A stretch of 64,000 nucleotides of DNA. Source: Meiothermus granaticius NBRC 107808. GTDB lineage: Bacteria; Deinococcota; Deinococci; Deinococcales; Thermaceae. This document shows positions 52,379 to 61,299 of the stretch, one piece after another. The translations under genes were made by a program, and so were the position numbers. How positions within the stretch are numbered: position 1 is the stretch's first letter; every line of letters starts with the position of its first letter. Where the stretch lies: assembly GCF_003574355.1 (NCBI RefSeq), contig NZ_QWLB01000007.1, positions 1 through 64,000 of the forward strand, in the 5' to 3' direction. The notes beneath the pieces were generated by a model, which saw nothing but the letters and a program-made list of their open reading frames with translations, was not told the DNA's origin and ran no database searches.

Positions 52379-53499
52379 GAGGGGTTCTCCTGGGGCAAAT
52401 CTACCCAGCGCCGCTCGAGATGGGCCTGTACGATGGCGTCTACAGCTTCTTGGCTCTTGGCCCCGTCGTAAAAGGTACATTCTGCGGGGGTGTCATCCAG
52501 GATCTCGTCTACGAAGTGCCGCACCAAGTTGCGGTAATAGAGCTCAGGCCAGGGGGTGTGTAGGTCGGTTCCAGGGGGATAGGCCGAGGCCGGCAGTTCT
52601 ACAGGCTTGAACTCCACCTCATCCGGGGTGGCAAAGTGCAGGGTCTCGGCCACCCCAAACTCGGTGACCAGCCGGGCGACCGCCGCCCCCTTGGAGCCAT
52701 AGACCCGCAGCTCTACCCCAGGGTAGTTGCCCACAGCGACGTATGAGGTTTGGAGCATCCCATGAGCCCCGGAGACAAACTCAGCGATGGCCACAGCGCC
52801 ATCCTCGACCTCGATGCGCTGGAGGTTGTCCCCATAGCCCCGAACCACCCGTTCAGGGACGAAGTTGCGCATGGTTGAGGCCACGCTCTTATACTCCCCC
52901 ACACACCAGCGCACCAAGTCGAGAAGATGCGACCCATAGCCGACGATGCTGCTGGGGATAAGCCTGTTCCAGTCAGCCCCCTCAGGAACCTGGCGCAGAG
53001 GGAAATAGGGATCGAGGAACTGTGAGTTCTGCTCGAGCCCATGCACGTGGAAAATCTGTCCCAGGGTGCCGTCTGCGATCCACTTTTGTATCTGCCGGAT
53101 GGCAGGAGAATAGCGAAAGGTAAAGCCCAGCTTGGTTCGCACGCCCCGCTCTTGGGCCGCCCTGGCTACAGCGAAGGCATCTTTGGCTTCTCGAGCCAAG
53201 GGCTTCTCGCACAGCACATGCTTCCCAGCCTCAATCACGGCATAGCTGAGGGGAAGATGGGTGTCGGTGGGGGTGCAAATGTCCACCATTTCCACCTCGG
53301 GATCCGCCAGCAACTCGTGGGGATCGGTGTACACTCGCTCGATGCCAAACCGCTGAGCCATGGCCTGTGCCCGCTCGGGTATAAGGTCGCAAATGGCCAC
53401 CAGACGAGCCCGCTCATAAGCTGCATATCCCGGCAGGTGGGCTTTTTCAGCCCAGGCATGGGCCCCCAATACCCCCACACCCAGCCGCTTTGTGCTCAT
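52375..53499 (-). CDS. Gfo/Idh/MocA family oxidoreductase
   Basis: A 374-residue NAD(P)-dependent enzyme. It begins GVGVLGAHAWAEKAH (Rossmann) and has DICTPTDTHLP and the catalytic CEKPLA motif at residue ~95, followed by the mixed alpha/beta C-terminal domain. Substrates of the family include sugars, inositols and their derivatives. It is coupled to its neighbours on both sides by 4-base overlaps. Confidence 0.88.
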   Translation of the reverse strand: MSTKRLGVGVLGAHAWAEKAHLPGYAAYERARLVAICDLIPERAQAMAQRFGIERVYTDPHELLADPEVEMVDICTPTDTHLPLSYAVIEAGKHVLCEKPLAREAKDAFAVARAAQERGVRTKLGFTFRYSPAIRQIQKWIADGTLGQIFHVHGLEQNSQFLDPYFPLRQVPEGADWNRLIPSSIVGYGSHLLDLVRWCVGEYKSVASTMRNFVPERVVRGYGDNLQRIEVEDGAVAIAEFVSGAHGMLQTSYVAVGNYPGVELRVYGSKGAAVARLVTEFGVAETLHFATPDEVEFKPVELPASAYPPGTDLHTPWPELYYRNLVRHFVDEILDDTPAECTFYDGAKSQEAVDAIVQAHLERRWVDLPQENPS

Positions 53500-54596
53500 G
53501 GCAGCTCCTTTCCCAGGCTGCGGACATAGGCCTCGAGCTCATCGTAGTTGTGGAACCCCAGCTGCCGCCGGCCCTGCTCAATTTCAAAAATCATGTTGGC
53601 CAGTTTCTCTACCAACCGCGTATCTGCTCCGGCTCGCTGGCCATACTCGATCAGCTTGCCGTTCATGGCGCCTACCTCAGAAGGCCGTTTGCGGTAGACA
53701 ATATCCCACCAGATTCCCGAGCCCTTTTTCTTGAATTCATGCCGGGTGGGGTTCTGGTCCTTTTTGAGCAGCCAGATGGCGTGTTGAATGTTGGCAATGA
53801 GCTTCTGGGTATCGGCGGGGGTTTGGGGCTTGTAGTTGGCCGGATCGAAGAAATCAAAAGCTTCCACCGCGATCCCGTTTTTTTCAGCGATCTCGAGCGC
53901 TTCGCGCACCACCGCCCCTGCAATGCGGGCGTAGCGTTCGACCCCCAGGGTTTCATGAATTCGGGCGTCGGCCAGAGCGCTAAACACCACCTGCTGGGAG
54001 TAGACCTCCTTGGCCCAGATCTGCCCCCAGATATTGGAGGAGAGCTGGACCTGAGTCAGCGACTCGAGCATCTGGGATAGCTGGAGGAGTCTGGAGGTGA
54101 ACTCCGGTGTGCTCATTTCGCCCAACTGAATCGGCCCTTCGTGGACGAACTCCAGATAGCCGGGGTCCACCAAAGCCCCACCGTAGTTGGGAATCGAGCC
54201 CACCACCCGCTCCATCCCGCCCAACCCGGCTTGGCTTAGGATTTGAGCGATCAGGGGTTCGTTGAAGCCATTTTGGAAGCTGACGATGAAGGTTTCGGGG
54301 GAGATCAGCGGCAGAATCTGCCGCAGTGCCCCCTCGGTATGCTGAGACTTGGTGGCAATTAAGACCGCCTCGAGCGGGCCGTTCCTCTCCACGTGAGCCG
54401 GCAGTTGATCCGGGGTCAGGGCTCTGACCGGGAGGGTCATCTCCCCGCGGATGCCGTCAATGTAGAGCCCACGGGTATTCATGGCTTCCACATGCTCTTT
54501 CCACTGATCCACCAACACCACGTCGTAGCCCGCACGGGTCATATAAGCCCCCGCCAAGCCACCGATCGCACCAGAACCAATAATTGTGATCTTCAA
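53496..54596 (-). CDS. Ketopantoate reductase-like (ApbA/PanE) dehydrogenase
   Basis: A 366-residue NADP-dependent oxidoreductase with the motif IIGSGAIGGLAGAYMTRAG at the N terminus and VLIATKSQHTE further on, as in PanE. It is some 60 residues longer than typical PanE, and its location in a peptide-type transporter operon with a Gfo/Idh enzyme suggests a catabolic 2-keto or 2-hydroxyacid reductase rather than pantothenate synthesis. It overlaps the next gene by 4 bases. Confidence 0.8.
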   Translation of the reverse strand: MKITIIGSGAIGGLAGAYMTRAGYDVVLVDQWKEHVEAMNTRGLYIDGIRGEMTLPVRALTPDQLPAHVERNGPLEAVLIATKSQHTEGALRQILPLISPETFIVSFQNGFNEPLIAQILSQAGLGGMERVVGSIPNYGGALVDPGYLEFVHEGPIQLGEMSTPEFTSRLLQLSQMLESLTQVQLSSNIWGQIWAKEVYSQQVVFSALADARIHETLGVERYARIAGAVVREALEIAEKNGIAVEAFDFFDPANYKPQTPADTQKLIANIQHAIWLLKKDQNPTRHEFKKKGSGIWWDIVYRKRPSEVGAMNGKLIEYGQRAGADTRLVEKLANMIFEIEQGRRQLGFHNYDELEAYVRSLGKELP

Positions 54597-54623
54597 AACC
54601 TGCCTCCCTTGTTTGGAGTGGAG

Positions 54624-55508
54624 TTACAGCCTGGGGTCGAGGGCGTCTCGCAGTCCATCTCCTAAAAAATTCACCGAAAGCACCGTGATCAGGATAAAAA
54701 GCCCTGGAAAGGCGGCCAGCCAGGGAGCCGTCTCGAGCCAGTCTGAGGAACCGTTGAGCAGGTTGCCCCAGGTGGGGGTGGGCGGCTGGACACCCAAGCC
54801 AAAAAACGATAGGGCCGATTCCAGCAGGATGGCCCCGCCTACAGCCAAGGTAGTGCTGACTACGATGGGCCCTAGAGCGTTGGGCAAGATGTGGCGAAAC
54901 ATGATGCGAGCATTGCTCCCCCCTAGAGCCCGCGAAGCCTCGACGTACTCCCTCGAGCGCAGGCTCAAGAACTGGCTGCGTACCAGTCGAGCAGTGCTCA
55001 TCCAGCCCAGGCCTCCGATGATCAACACCAACAGCCCTAGACTGGGCCGCAGAAACCCCGAGAGGGCAATCACCAGCGGTAACACCGGGATAGAGAGCAC
55101 CATGTCGGTGAAGCGCATCAATGCGGTATCGATCCAGCCGCCATAGAACCCCGAAAGAGCTCCAATCAAGGTGCCCAACAAGGTGGCCACCAAGGCACTG
55201 GAAAGACCGACCAAAAGAGATACTCGAGCCCCATACAAAATGCGGGTGGCGTTGTCGCGCCCGAGCTGATCGGTACCCATGGGGTGCTTGAGGCTAGGGG
55301 GGGTGGGCTGGCCTAACAAGGCGGGGTCTTGCCCGTCAAAGGTGTAGGGGGTTAGGGCTGGAGCGAAGATCGCCATCAAGGCCAGCAGGATCAACACCAC
55401 CAGCCCAGCCTGGGCCAGTTTGTGGCGCCGGAAGCGGCGCAGGGCTTGGCCCAGAAACGACTCGTTGGGGCGCAGCTTAGGGGGGGAGGTGGGCACGGCT
55501 TGGCTCAT
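54624..55508 (-). CDS. ABC transporter permease, DppC/OppC type
   Basis: A 294-residue permease with the N-terminal region RRFRRHKLAQAGLVVL and the EAA loop EASRALGGSNARIMFRHILPNA. It forms the import channel with the DppB-type partner. No DppD/DppF ATPases are in the window. Confidence 0.9.
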   Translation of the reverse strand: MSQAVPTSPPKLRPNESFLGQALRRFRRHKLAQAGLVVLILLALMAIFAPALTPYTFDGQDPALLGQPTPPSLKHPMGTDQLGRDNATRILYGARVSLLVGLSSALVATLLGTLIGALSGFYGGWIDTALMRFTDMVLSIPVLPLVIALSGFLRPSLGLLVLIIGGLGWMSTARLVRSQFLSLRSREYVEASRALGGSNARIMFRHILPNALGPIVVSTTLAVGGAILLESALSFFGLGVQPPTPTWGNLLNGSSDWLETAPWLAAFPGLFILITVLSVNFLGDGLRDALDPRL

Positions 55509-55513
55509 GGGGT

Positions 55514-56470
55514 TTACTCGTAGCGAATCCGGGGGTCAACCAGGGAGTACACCAAATCGGTAAGGACATTGGTGGCGATCAAGGCTAGACTCCCGATCAT
55601 CAACAGGGCCATCAGCACCGGGTAATCGCGTCCGTTCATGGCCTCGATGAAGAGCCGACCCATGCCTGGCCAGGCAAAGATGGTCTCGGTGACCACGGCA
55701 CCGGAGAGGATTCCGGCAAAGTCCAGGGCGATGATGGTGATTACAGGAACCAGCGCATTTCTCAAAGCATGGCGGTAGACCACCACCCGCTCCGAAAGGC
55801 CCTTAGCCCGTGCGGTGCGGATGTAGTCCAATCCCAGCACATCCAGCATTGAGCTGCGCACAAACCGGCCCCAACTGGCGATGTTGGCAACGGCCAAGAT
55901 ACAGGCCGGGAGGATCAGGTGGCGCAACCGATCCAGGAAGCTGCCATCCCCGATGGTCTCGAGCCCTGCCGAAGGCAACAGGTGTAACCGAACGGCGAAC
56001 AGGGCCTGAAGCATCAGTGCCAGCCAGAAGATCGGCATTGAGATGCCCAGAAACGATAAGAAGGTGAAGCTGTAGTCAAGGGCGCTATACCGCCTGAGGG
56101 CGCTCAGGATACCCAGCGGCAGCGCCACCAGCAGGGCCAGGGTGAAGGCACTGCCGCCTAGAATCAAGGTCGGGCCGATCCGCTCGGAAATATCTAGACC
56201 TACCGGGCGTCCAGAACGGATGCTATAGCCCCACTCCCCTCGCAGCAAAGCCCCGAGCCAGCGCAGGTATTGCACTGGTACGGGCTGGTCGAGGCCGAGC
56301 TCACGCTCGAGGTTTTTGAGCGCTTCCGGTGAAACCGAGGGGTTGTCGGCATACACATCGAGCGGCCCACCGGGGGCCAGATGCAGTACCCCGTAGAGAA
56401 GGATAGAGACCCCGAGCAGCAAGGGGATGCTGCTCAGGATCCGGCGGGCCAAGTAGAGGGGGAAGTTCAT
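55514..56470 (-). CDS. ABC transporter permease, DppB/OppB type
   Basis: A 318-residue permease beginning with a hydrophobic helix preceded by LARRILSSIPLLLG; the periplasmic GGPLDVYADNPSVSPEALKNLERELGLD region (short piece RELGLDQPV) is typical of DppB, and its EAA loop reads TARAKGLSERVVVYRHALRNA. It lies 5 nt upstream of dppC-like and 29 nt downstream of the binding protein gene. Confidence 0.9.
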   Translation of the reverse strand: MNFPLYLARRILSSIPLLLGVSILLYGVLHLAPGGPLDVYADNPSVSPEALKNLERELGLDQPVPVQYLRWLGALLRGEWGYSIRSGRPVGLDISERIGPTLILGGSAFTLALLVALPLGILSALRRYSALDYSFTFLSFLGISMPIFWLALMLQALFAVRLHLLPSAGLETIGDGSFLDRLRHLILPACILAVANIASWGRFVRSSMLDVLGLDYIRTARAKGLSERVVVYRHALRNALVPVITIIALDFAGILSGAVVTETIFAWPGMGRLFIEAMNGRDYPVLMALLMIGSLALIATNVLTDLVYSLVDPRIRYE

Positions 56471-56499
56471 TCGGATTCGCGCGGGTTGGAAAACCCCGG

Positions 56500-58107
56500 T
56501 TACTTCTTAAGCCACCAATCGCTGGTGTTGCGGAAGTTGGTTTGATTGGTGGGGTTGGGTTTGAAGTTTTGCAGCTTCTCGGTCACCGCGATGATCTGTG
56601 GGGCCTCGAAAAGCGGCAAAGTGGCCAGATCGCTCAGCACCTGGTTTTGTACCCGGGCCATATAGAGCGTAACCAGGGAAGGATCGAGGGTCTGGGAGGC
56701 CTTCTCGAGGAAGGAGTCCACGGTGGCATTGGAGTAGCCGCTGCCGTTGTTAAAGCCCTTGGTGGTGTAAAACGAAACGTAGGAGTCAATTGGGTCAGCG
56801 GGGGTAATCCAGCCAGAGTACCACACGTCATAGCCGCCCTTGCGCCGGGCATCGGAGAGGGCAGCCCCACTCTTGTTGTCGGGGATCAGTTCAACCCCCA
56901 CGGCCTTCATCTGCGCGATGATGACCTGCTGTGCCAGTTCATACTCGGCCCGCCCAGCCTGGGTCATGAACTTGAGGCTCAGCCGCTTGCCATCTTTGAC
57001 CATGATGCCATCGGGGCCGGGATTGAACCCTGCTTCCTTGAGTGCAGCCTTGGCCTTGGCCGGGTCATACTTGTAGATGGGTACCGCGTTGCTGGCAAAG
57101 TCAAAGCTCGAGACCACGAAGGTGTTGAGGGGCTTGAGATAACCGCCCAAGGCTTTATTGATGGAGTCGCGATCAACCCCATAGGCAAAGGCTTTGCGCA
57201 CGTTCAAGTCTTTCAAGAACTCATTCTTGAAGTTGAAGGTGAGGTGGCGGAAAGCCAGGGTTTTGGCGTTGATGACCTTGAGCCCCGGTACGTTGTCGAT
57301 GCTGGGGGCCAGGGTAAAAGGGATGTTGTAGGCGAAGTTCACCTCTCCCGATTTGAGCTGGGTGACGGTGGTGTTGGTGTTGGGGATGATCTTGAAGATG
57401 ATGCGGTCTATGTAGGGAAGCTGGTTCCCTGCGGCATCCTTACGCCAGTAGTTGGGATTGCGCTCGACAATTACGTACTGGCCGCGCTTGAACTCGGTGA
57501 CGCGGAAAGGCCCGGCTCCGAAGGGCTTGTCCCAAAAGGGATCCTTGTTCAGATCTTTGCCCTCGAGGACATGCTTGGGCAGAATGCCATAGCTGAACAG
57601 GGCCGACTTAAACCCTGAGAAGATCTGCTTGTAGTAGATCACCGCGGTAAGGGGGTCGGGGGTCTCGATCCGCTCGATTTCTTCGGTACCGTCTTTTTCA
57701 GGGCCGAGGTACTTGGGATCCTTGATGGCCTCCCAGGTAAACTTCACATCCGCTGAGGTTACCGGCTCTCCATCGGCCCATTTCACTCCAGGGCGGAGTT
57801 TGTAGGTCACGATCATCTTCTTGCCATTGTCGGTGATCCGGATGCCCTTGTTGGCCAGGGTAGGGACTTCTACCGCTAAGGCCGGCTGGAACTTGGCATT
57901 TTCATCCGGGTAGACCAGAGGCTCCAAAAAGGTGGACTGTACGTCGGTGAGGAAGCCGCTGGCGTAGGGATCGAGGGTATCGAGATCATACCCCAGAGCC
58001 ACCGTCAAGGTGCCTCCTCGGTCCTGGGCCGACACCATTCCGCCTAGTAGAATAAATAAACCCAGCAGGGGTGCTGCAAACGGCTTGAGGCGCATTGCTA
58101 ATCCCAT
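56500..58107 (-). CDS. ABC transporter substrate-binding protein, peptide/opine type (family 5)
   Basis: A 535-residue exported protein: signal peptide of about 26 residues ending near VSAQ, then the family 5 pattern TLTVALGYDLDTLDPYASG, GKKMIVTYKLRPGVKWADGEPVTSADVKFTWE (key pieces LRPGVKWADG and SADVKFT). Ligands of this family include oligopeptides, nickel chelates, glutathione and opines; the two oxidoreductases downstream hint at an amino-acid conjugate. The ATG at 58107 has GGGAGG 5 nt upstream. It heads a leftward operon of six genes. Confidence 0.88.
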   Translation of the reverse strand: MGLAMRLKPFAAPLLGLFILLGGMVSAQDRGGTLTVALGYDLDTLDPYASGFLTDVQSTFLEPLVYPDENAKFQPALAVEVPTLANKGIRITDNGKKMIVTYKLRPGVKWADGEPVTSADVKFTWEAIKDPKYLGPEKDGTEEIERIETPDPLTAVIYYKQIFSGFKSALFSYGILPKHVLEGKDLNKDPFWDKPFGAGPFRVTEFKRGQYVIVERNPNYWRKDAAGNQLPYIDRIIFKIIPNTNTTVTQLKSGEVNFAYNIPFTLAPSIDNVPGLKVINAKTLAFRHLTFNFKNEFLKDLNVRKAFAYGVDRDSINKALGGYLKPLNTFVVSSFDFASNAVPIYKYDPAKAKAALKEAGFNPGPDGIMVKDGKRLSLKFMTQAGRAEYELAQQVIIAQMKAVGVELIPDNKSGAALSDARRKGGYDVWYSGWITPADPIDSYVSFYTTKGFNNGSGYSNATVDSFLEKASQTLDPSLVTLYMARVQNQVLSDLATLPLFEAPQIIAVTEKLQNFKPNPTNQTNFRNTSDWWLKK

Positions 58108-58171
58108 TGCTTCCTCCCTTTCTATACCTCATCTCACTCCGTGAAAAAGGAGTCTTTTGAGATGGATGTGA

Positions 58172-58199
58172 TTGCAACTTTACCGAGATAGGGTAAGAT
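58172..58199 (+). promoter_or_regulatory. Rightward promoter overlapping the leftward one
   Basis: TTGCAA (58172-58177), 16 nt, TAAGAT (58194-58199). It would start transcripts about 60 nt before the DUF885 gene at 58269, which has a GGAGG site 7 nt upstream of its ATG. Confidence 0.5.
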
Positions 58200-58205
58200 T
58201 GTCAA
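58177..58205 (-). promoter_or_regulatory. Leftward promoter of the ABC/oxidoreductase operon
   Basis: TTGACA (58205-58200, consensus), 17 nt, TAAAGT (58182-58177) on the minus strand. It occupies the same DNA as the rightward promoter. Confidence 0.65.
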
Positions 58206-58268
58206 CGACTTCCAAGGAGATAGGAATTCCACTCTACGGAATAATGCTGGTTTTGCGGAGGACTGCTG

Positions 58269-59465
58269 ATGACCAACCCCCAGCCCCAAACCCAAGAGCA
58301 GGATTTCGACCTAGGGCGACGACTGACCGCGTTAGCTATGGGAATGGATCGCCTCGAGCGCCACCTCTCGGGAGGTCAGGGAGCCCTCGACTCGGAAGGT
58401 TTAGTCCCCATCTACCTGGGCAGCGCATGGGTGCCCCCTGACCCGCTTTCCAGTTGGGGAGAGGTCCTTGAGCGCCTCGAGGGCTTGGAGCAGGAAGCCC
58501 GTGCCTATCCTCAGGGGCCCCGGCGCCAGTTTCTCTTGGATATGACCGATTCGCTGCGGGCTGCAGCTCAGCTCTTTGCTGGACAGGAGCTGGGCTTTGC
58601 CGAGAAGCTGGAGCGGTTGGTAGGGGTACCCGCAGCCCCGGTGGCCCCCGATCGACTCGAGGCGCTACAGTCTGAGCTAGACCGGCTGCTGAGCGGAATG
58701 GGGTATCGCCAAGGCCCCCTAGCCCAGCGGGCGGCCCGCTGGGAGGGTGAACGCTTTGTGGAGCCAGAGCAGCTTGAATCGCTGTTTCACTCCCTGATGA
58801 CCGAGGCCCAGCAACGCACCGATGCCCAGGTGTTTCCAACTGGGGACTACACCATGCGGCTCAACCTGGTACGAGGGGTGCCCTACAGTGCTCGCTGTAG
58901 CTTCAACCAGGGTCAGATGGACCTCAACGCCGATCTGCGCTTCACTCCTTCAGGGCTCAAGCACCTGGTGTGCCACGAGGTGTTTCCAGGGCACTCCACC
59001 CAACTGCTCTACACCTGGGAAGCCGCCCGGCGCGGCGAAAGCTCTCCAGATGTGCTGCTGTGTACCGCGAACACTGTGGTGGGTGCCATTCAGGAGGGCA
59101 TTGGCGACCAAGGGATTCACCTCATTGACTGGGTTGAGACCTCCGATGATGCGCTGCACCTCACCCTGCGCCGATTGCGCACGGCTGCCGCGACCAGCGC
59201 GGCCTGGTATCAGATGGAAGAGGGGTGGCCGTTGGAGAAGGTACGGGAATTCCTGCGTGAGGTGGCTTTCCCACAGGAAACCTGGCTCGAGGGCCGCCTG
59301 CGCTTTGCGGCACACCCCTTCCGGGGGCCCTTCATCGCTTCCTATTGGTTTGGTGACGAGGCCGTGCGGGAGGCCAGGGAACGGGCTGGGCAGCGGCGGG
59401 CTGAGTTTGTGAGCTTCCTGTACGGTAGCATGAACAGCGTTCAAAGTATGCGGATGTGGGCCTGA
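58269..59465 (+). CDS. DUF885 family putative metallopeptidase
   Basis: A 398-residue protein, shorter than usual DUF885 members (500-600). It keeps the intact motif CHEVFPGHSTQLL (HExxPGH, about residue 236) and, downstream, AIQEGIGDQGIHLIDW, which contains the region of the third ligand. The first 230 residues are helical. The gene has an ATG with GGAGG upstream and its stop overlaps the IclR start (TGATG). A peptidase or amidohydrolase acting on an amino-acid conjugate is possible. Confidence 0.7.
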   Translation: MTNPQPQTQEQDFDLGRRLTALAMGMDRLERHLSGGQGALDSEGLVPIYLGSAWVPPDPLSSWGEVLERLEGLEQEARAYPQGPRRQFLLDMTDSLRAAAQLFAGQELGFAEKLERLVGVPAAPVAPDRLEALQSELDRLLSGMGYRQGPLAQRAARWEGERFVEPEQLESLFHSLMTEAQQRTDAQVFPTGDYTMRLNLVRGVPYSARCSFNQGQMDLNADLRFTPSGLKHLVCHEVFPGHSTQLLYTWEAARRGESSPDVLLCTANTVVGAIQEGIGDQGIHLIDWVETSDDALHLTLRRLRTAAATSAAWYQMEEGWPLEKVREFLREVAFPQETWLEGRLRFAAHPFRGPFIASYWFGDEAVREARERAGQRRAEFVSFLYGSMNSVQSMRMWA

Positions 59466-60256
59466 TGGCACGAAGCGTATCCCCCGAAACCTCGGAAGCC
59501 TCCAGCACGGTACGGGCCGTGGAGCGGGCTTTGCAGCTCATCGAGATCTTTGCCCGAAGCCGGGGTCCTTTGGCCATCAGTGAACTGGCGGCGCAGGTTG
59601 GGCTGCCCCCCAGTACCGTTCACCGGTTGGTGCAGACCTTGATGAGCCTGGGGTACGTGGTGCAGTACCCGCAGTCCAAGCGCTATGGGGTGGGTCGTGG
59701 GATTGCCGAGATCAACCGGGCGATGTTGCTCAAGTATGAGTTTGGCCGCTTTGCCAAGCCGCACCTCGAGGCCCTGGTTGAAGTCACCGGTGAGACGGCC
59801 AGCTTGGCCGCTTTATACGGCACATCGGCGATTTACCTGAGCCAGCTCGAGGCCCCGTCAATGGTACGGGTCTCCAATCCGGTGGGCACCCCGGTTCCGC
59901 TGCACTGCACTGCGGTGGGGAAGGTTTTTCTGGCTGATTTCCGCTCGGCCATGCTCGAGGAAACCCTGGCCTATGCGGGTCTCGAGGCCTGTACCCCCCA
60001 TACCCTGACCGCCAGAGAGGCGCTGGAACGCGAACTGGGGCGCGTTCGCCACCAAGGCTATGCTTTGGACGACCAGGAATATGCCGAGGGGGTGCGCTGC
60101 CTGGCTGTAGGGCTGCGGGGCAGCTCAGGTGCGGTGGTGGCCGCCCTAAGCCTGTGTGGGCCTCTGAGCCGCATTCCCGATGAGCGTATCCCTGAGCTGG
60201 CTGGGGCGGTGATGGAAATCGGAGACCGTTTCGCTCGGCAGATGCGTGAACCCTAA
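59465..60256 (+). CDS. IclR family transcriptional regulator
   Basis: A 263-residue regulator: N-terminal winged helix (AISELAAQVGLPPSTVHRLVQTL), and a C-terminal effector domain with GTPVPLHCTAVGKVFLA and GYALDDQEYAEGVRCLAVGLR (key pieces). The effector is unknown. It is translationally coupled to the DUF885 gene and therefore probably governs this cluster from the overlapping promoter region. Confidence 0.92.
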   Translation: MARSVSPETSEASSTVRAVERALQLIEIFARSRGPLAISELAAQVGLPPSTVHRLVQTLMSLGYVVQYPQSKRYGVGRGIAEINRAMLLKYEFGRFAKPHLEALVEVTGETASLAALYGTSAIYLSQLEAPSMVRVSNPVGTPVPLHCTAVGKVFLADFRSAMLEETLAYAGLEACTPHTLTAREALERELGRVRHQGYALDDQEYAEGVRCLAVGLRGSSGAVVAALSLCGPLSRIPDERIPELAGAVMEIGDRFARQMREP

Positions 60257-60269
60257 TCGAGGACAGCCC

Positions 60270-61298
60270 ATGACCAAGGTATTGATTTGCTCCTATCTAG
60301 AGCCTGAGCATGTGGAGCGCATCCGTGTGCTGGACTCCCGGCTCGAGGTGATCTACGCTCCCGAACTCTTGCCCAAGCCGCGCTACCCCGCTGACCATGT
60401 GGGGTTTCCGCTCGAGCGCACCCCTGCAGAGCAAGCCCGTTGGGAAGCCTTGCTGGCCGAGGCGGAAGTGCTCTTCGATTTTGATTACACCGGGATACCG
60501 GCCCTCCCCGAGCGGGCCCCACGGGTACGCTGGATTCAGGCCAGCAGTGCGGGGATTGGGCAGTTTGTCCGGCGCCACGGCTATGCGCGGATGAACGCGG
60601 TTTTTACCACCGCCAGTGGGATTCATGCCCGGCCCTTGGCCGAGTTCGTGCTGATGGTCATGCTCGAGCAGGTCAAACAGGCCTCGCTGGCCCGCAAGCA
60701 ACAACAAGAACACCTGTGGCAGCGCTTTGCCACCGAAGAGCTAACCCATAAAACCCTGGCCATTGTTGGGCTGGGCAATATCGGGCGGGAGGTGGCTCGG
60801 CTGGCGAAGGCCTTCGAGATGCGGGTCATTGCCAATAAGCGCCGTCTGGATGGGCAGATCCCCGAGTCCCTGGGGGTAGATCAACTCTTCGCCTGGGATG
60901 AGCTTTACCCGATGCTCTCTCAGGCTGATTTTGTTTGCCTGATCACCCCCCATACCCCTGAGACCGAAGGCTTGATCAACCACAGGGCCTTCGCTGCGAT
61001 GAAACCGGGGGCCATGCTGATTAACATCGCCCGGGGGGCGGTGGTGGTCGAGGATGACCTTCTGGCGGCCCTGGATTCTGGAGCCCTGGCCCACGCGGCC
61101 TTGGATGTGGCTGCGGTCGAGCCGCTGCCGCCGCAAAGCCCGCTGTGGGCGCATCCGAAGGTTACGATCTATCCGCACTCGGCCAGCACCAGTGCGTTTG
61201 AGAACGCCCGACTCACCGAGCTGTTTTGCCAAAACCTGCGCCGCTATCTGAACCGCGAACCGCTCCTTAATCGGCTTGATCTCGAGAGGATGTACTGA
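60270..61298 (+). CDS. D-2-hydroxyacid dehydrogenase (NAD-dependent)
   Basis: A 342-residue enzyme with the Rossmann motif VGLGNIGREVARLAKAF, ITPHTPETEG and NIARGAVV (catalytic Arg), and PHSAS with the catalytic His. The start at 60270 (MTKVLIC) has GAGGA 8 nt upstream; an in-frame GTG at 60246 would overlap the IclR gene. It converts 2-hydroxyacids such as glyoxylate/glycolate or phosphoglycerate relatives. Confidence 0.88.
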   Translation: MTKVLICSYLEPEHVERIRVLDSRLEVIYAPELLPKPRYPADHVGFPLERTPAEQARWEALLAEAEVLFDFDYTGIPALPERAPRVRWIQASSAGIGQFVRRHGYARMNAVFTTASGIHARPLAEFVLMVMLEQVKQASLARKQQQEHLWQRFATEELTHKTLAIVGLGNIGREVARLAKAFEMRVIANKRRLDGQIPESLGVDQLFAWDELYPMLSQADFVCLITPHTPETEGLINHRAFAAMKPGAMLINIARGAVVVEDDLLAALDSGALAHAALDVAAVEPLPPQSPLWAHPKVTIYPHSASTSAFENARLTELFCQNLRRYLNREPLLNRLDLERMY

Positions 61299-61299
61299 A

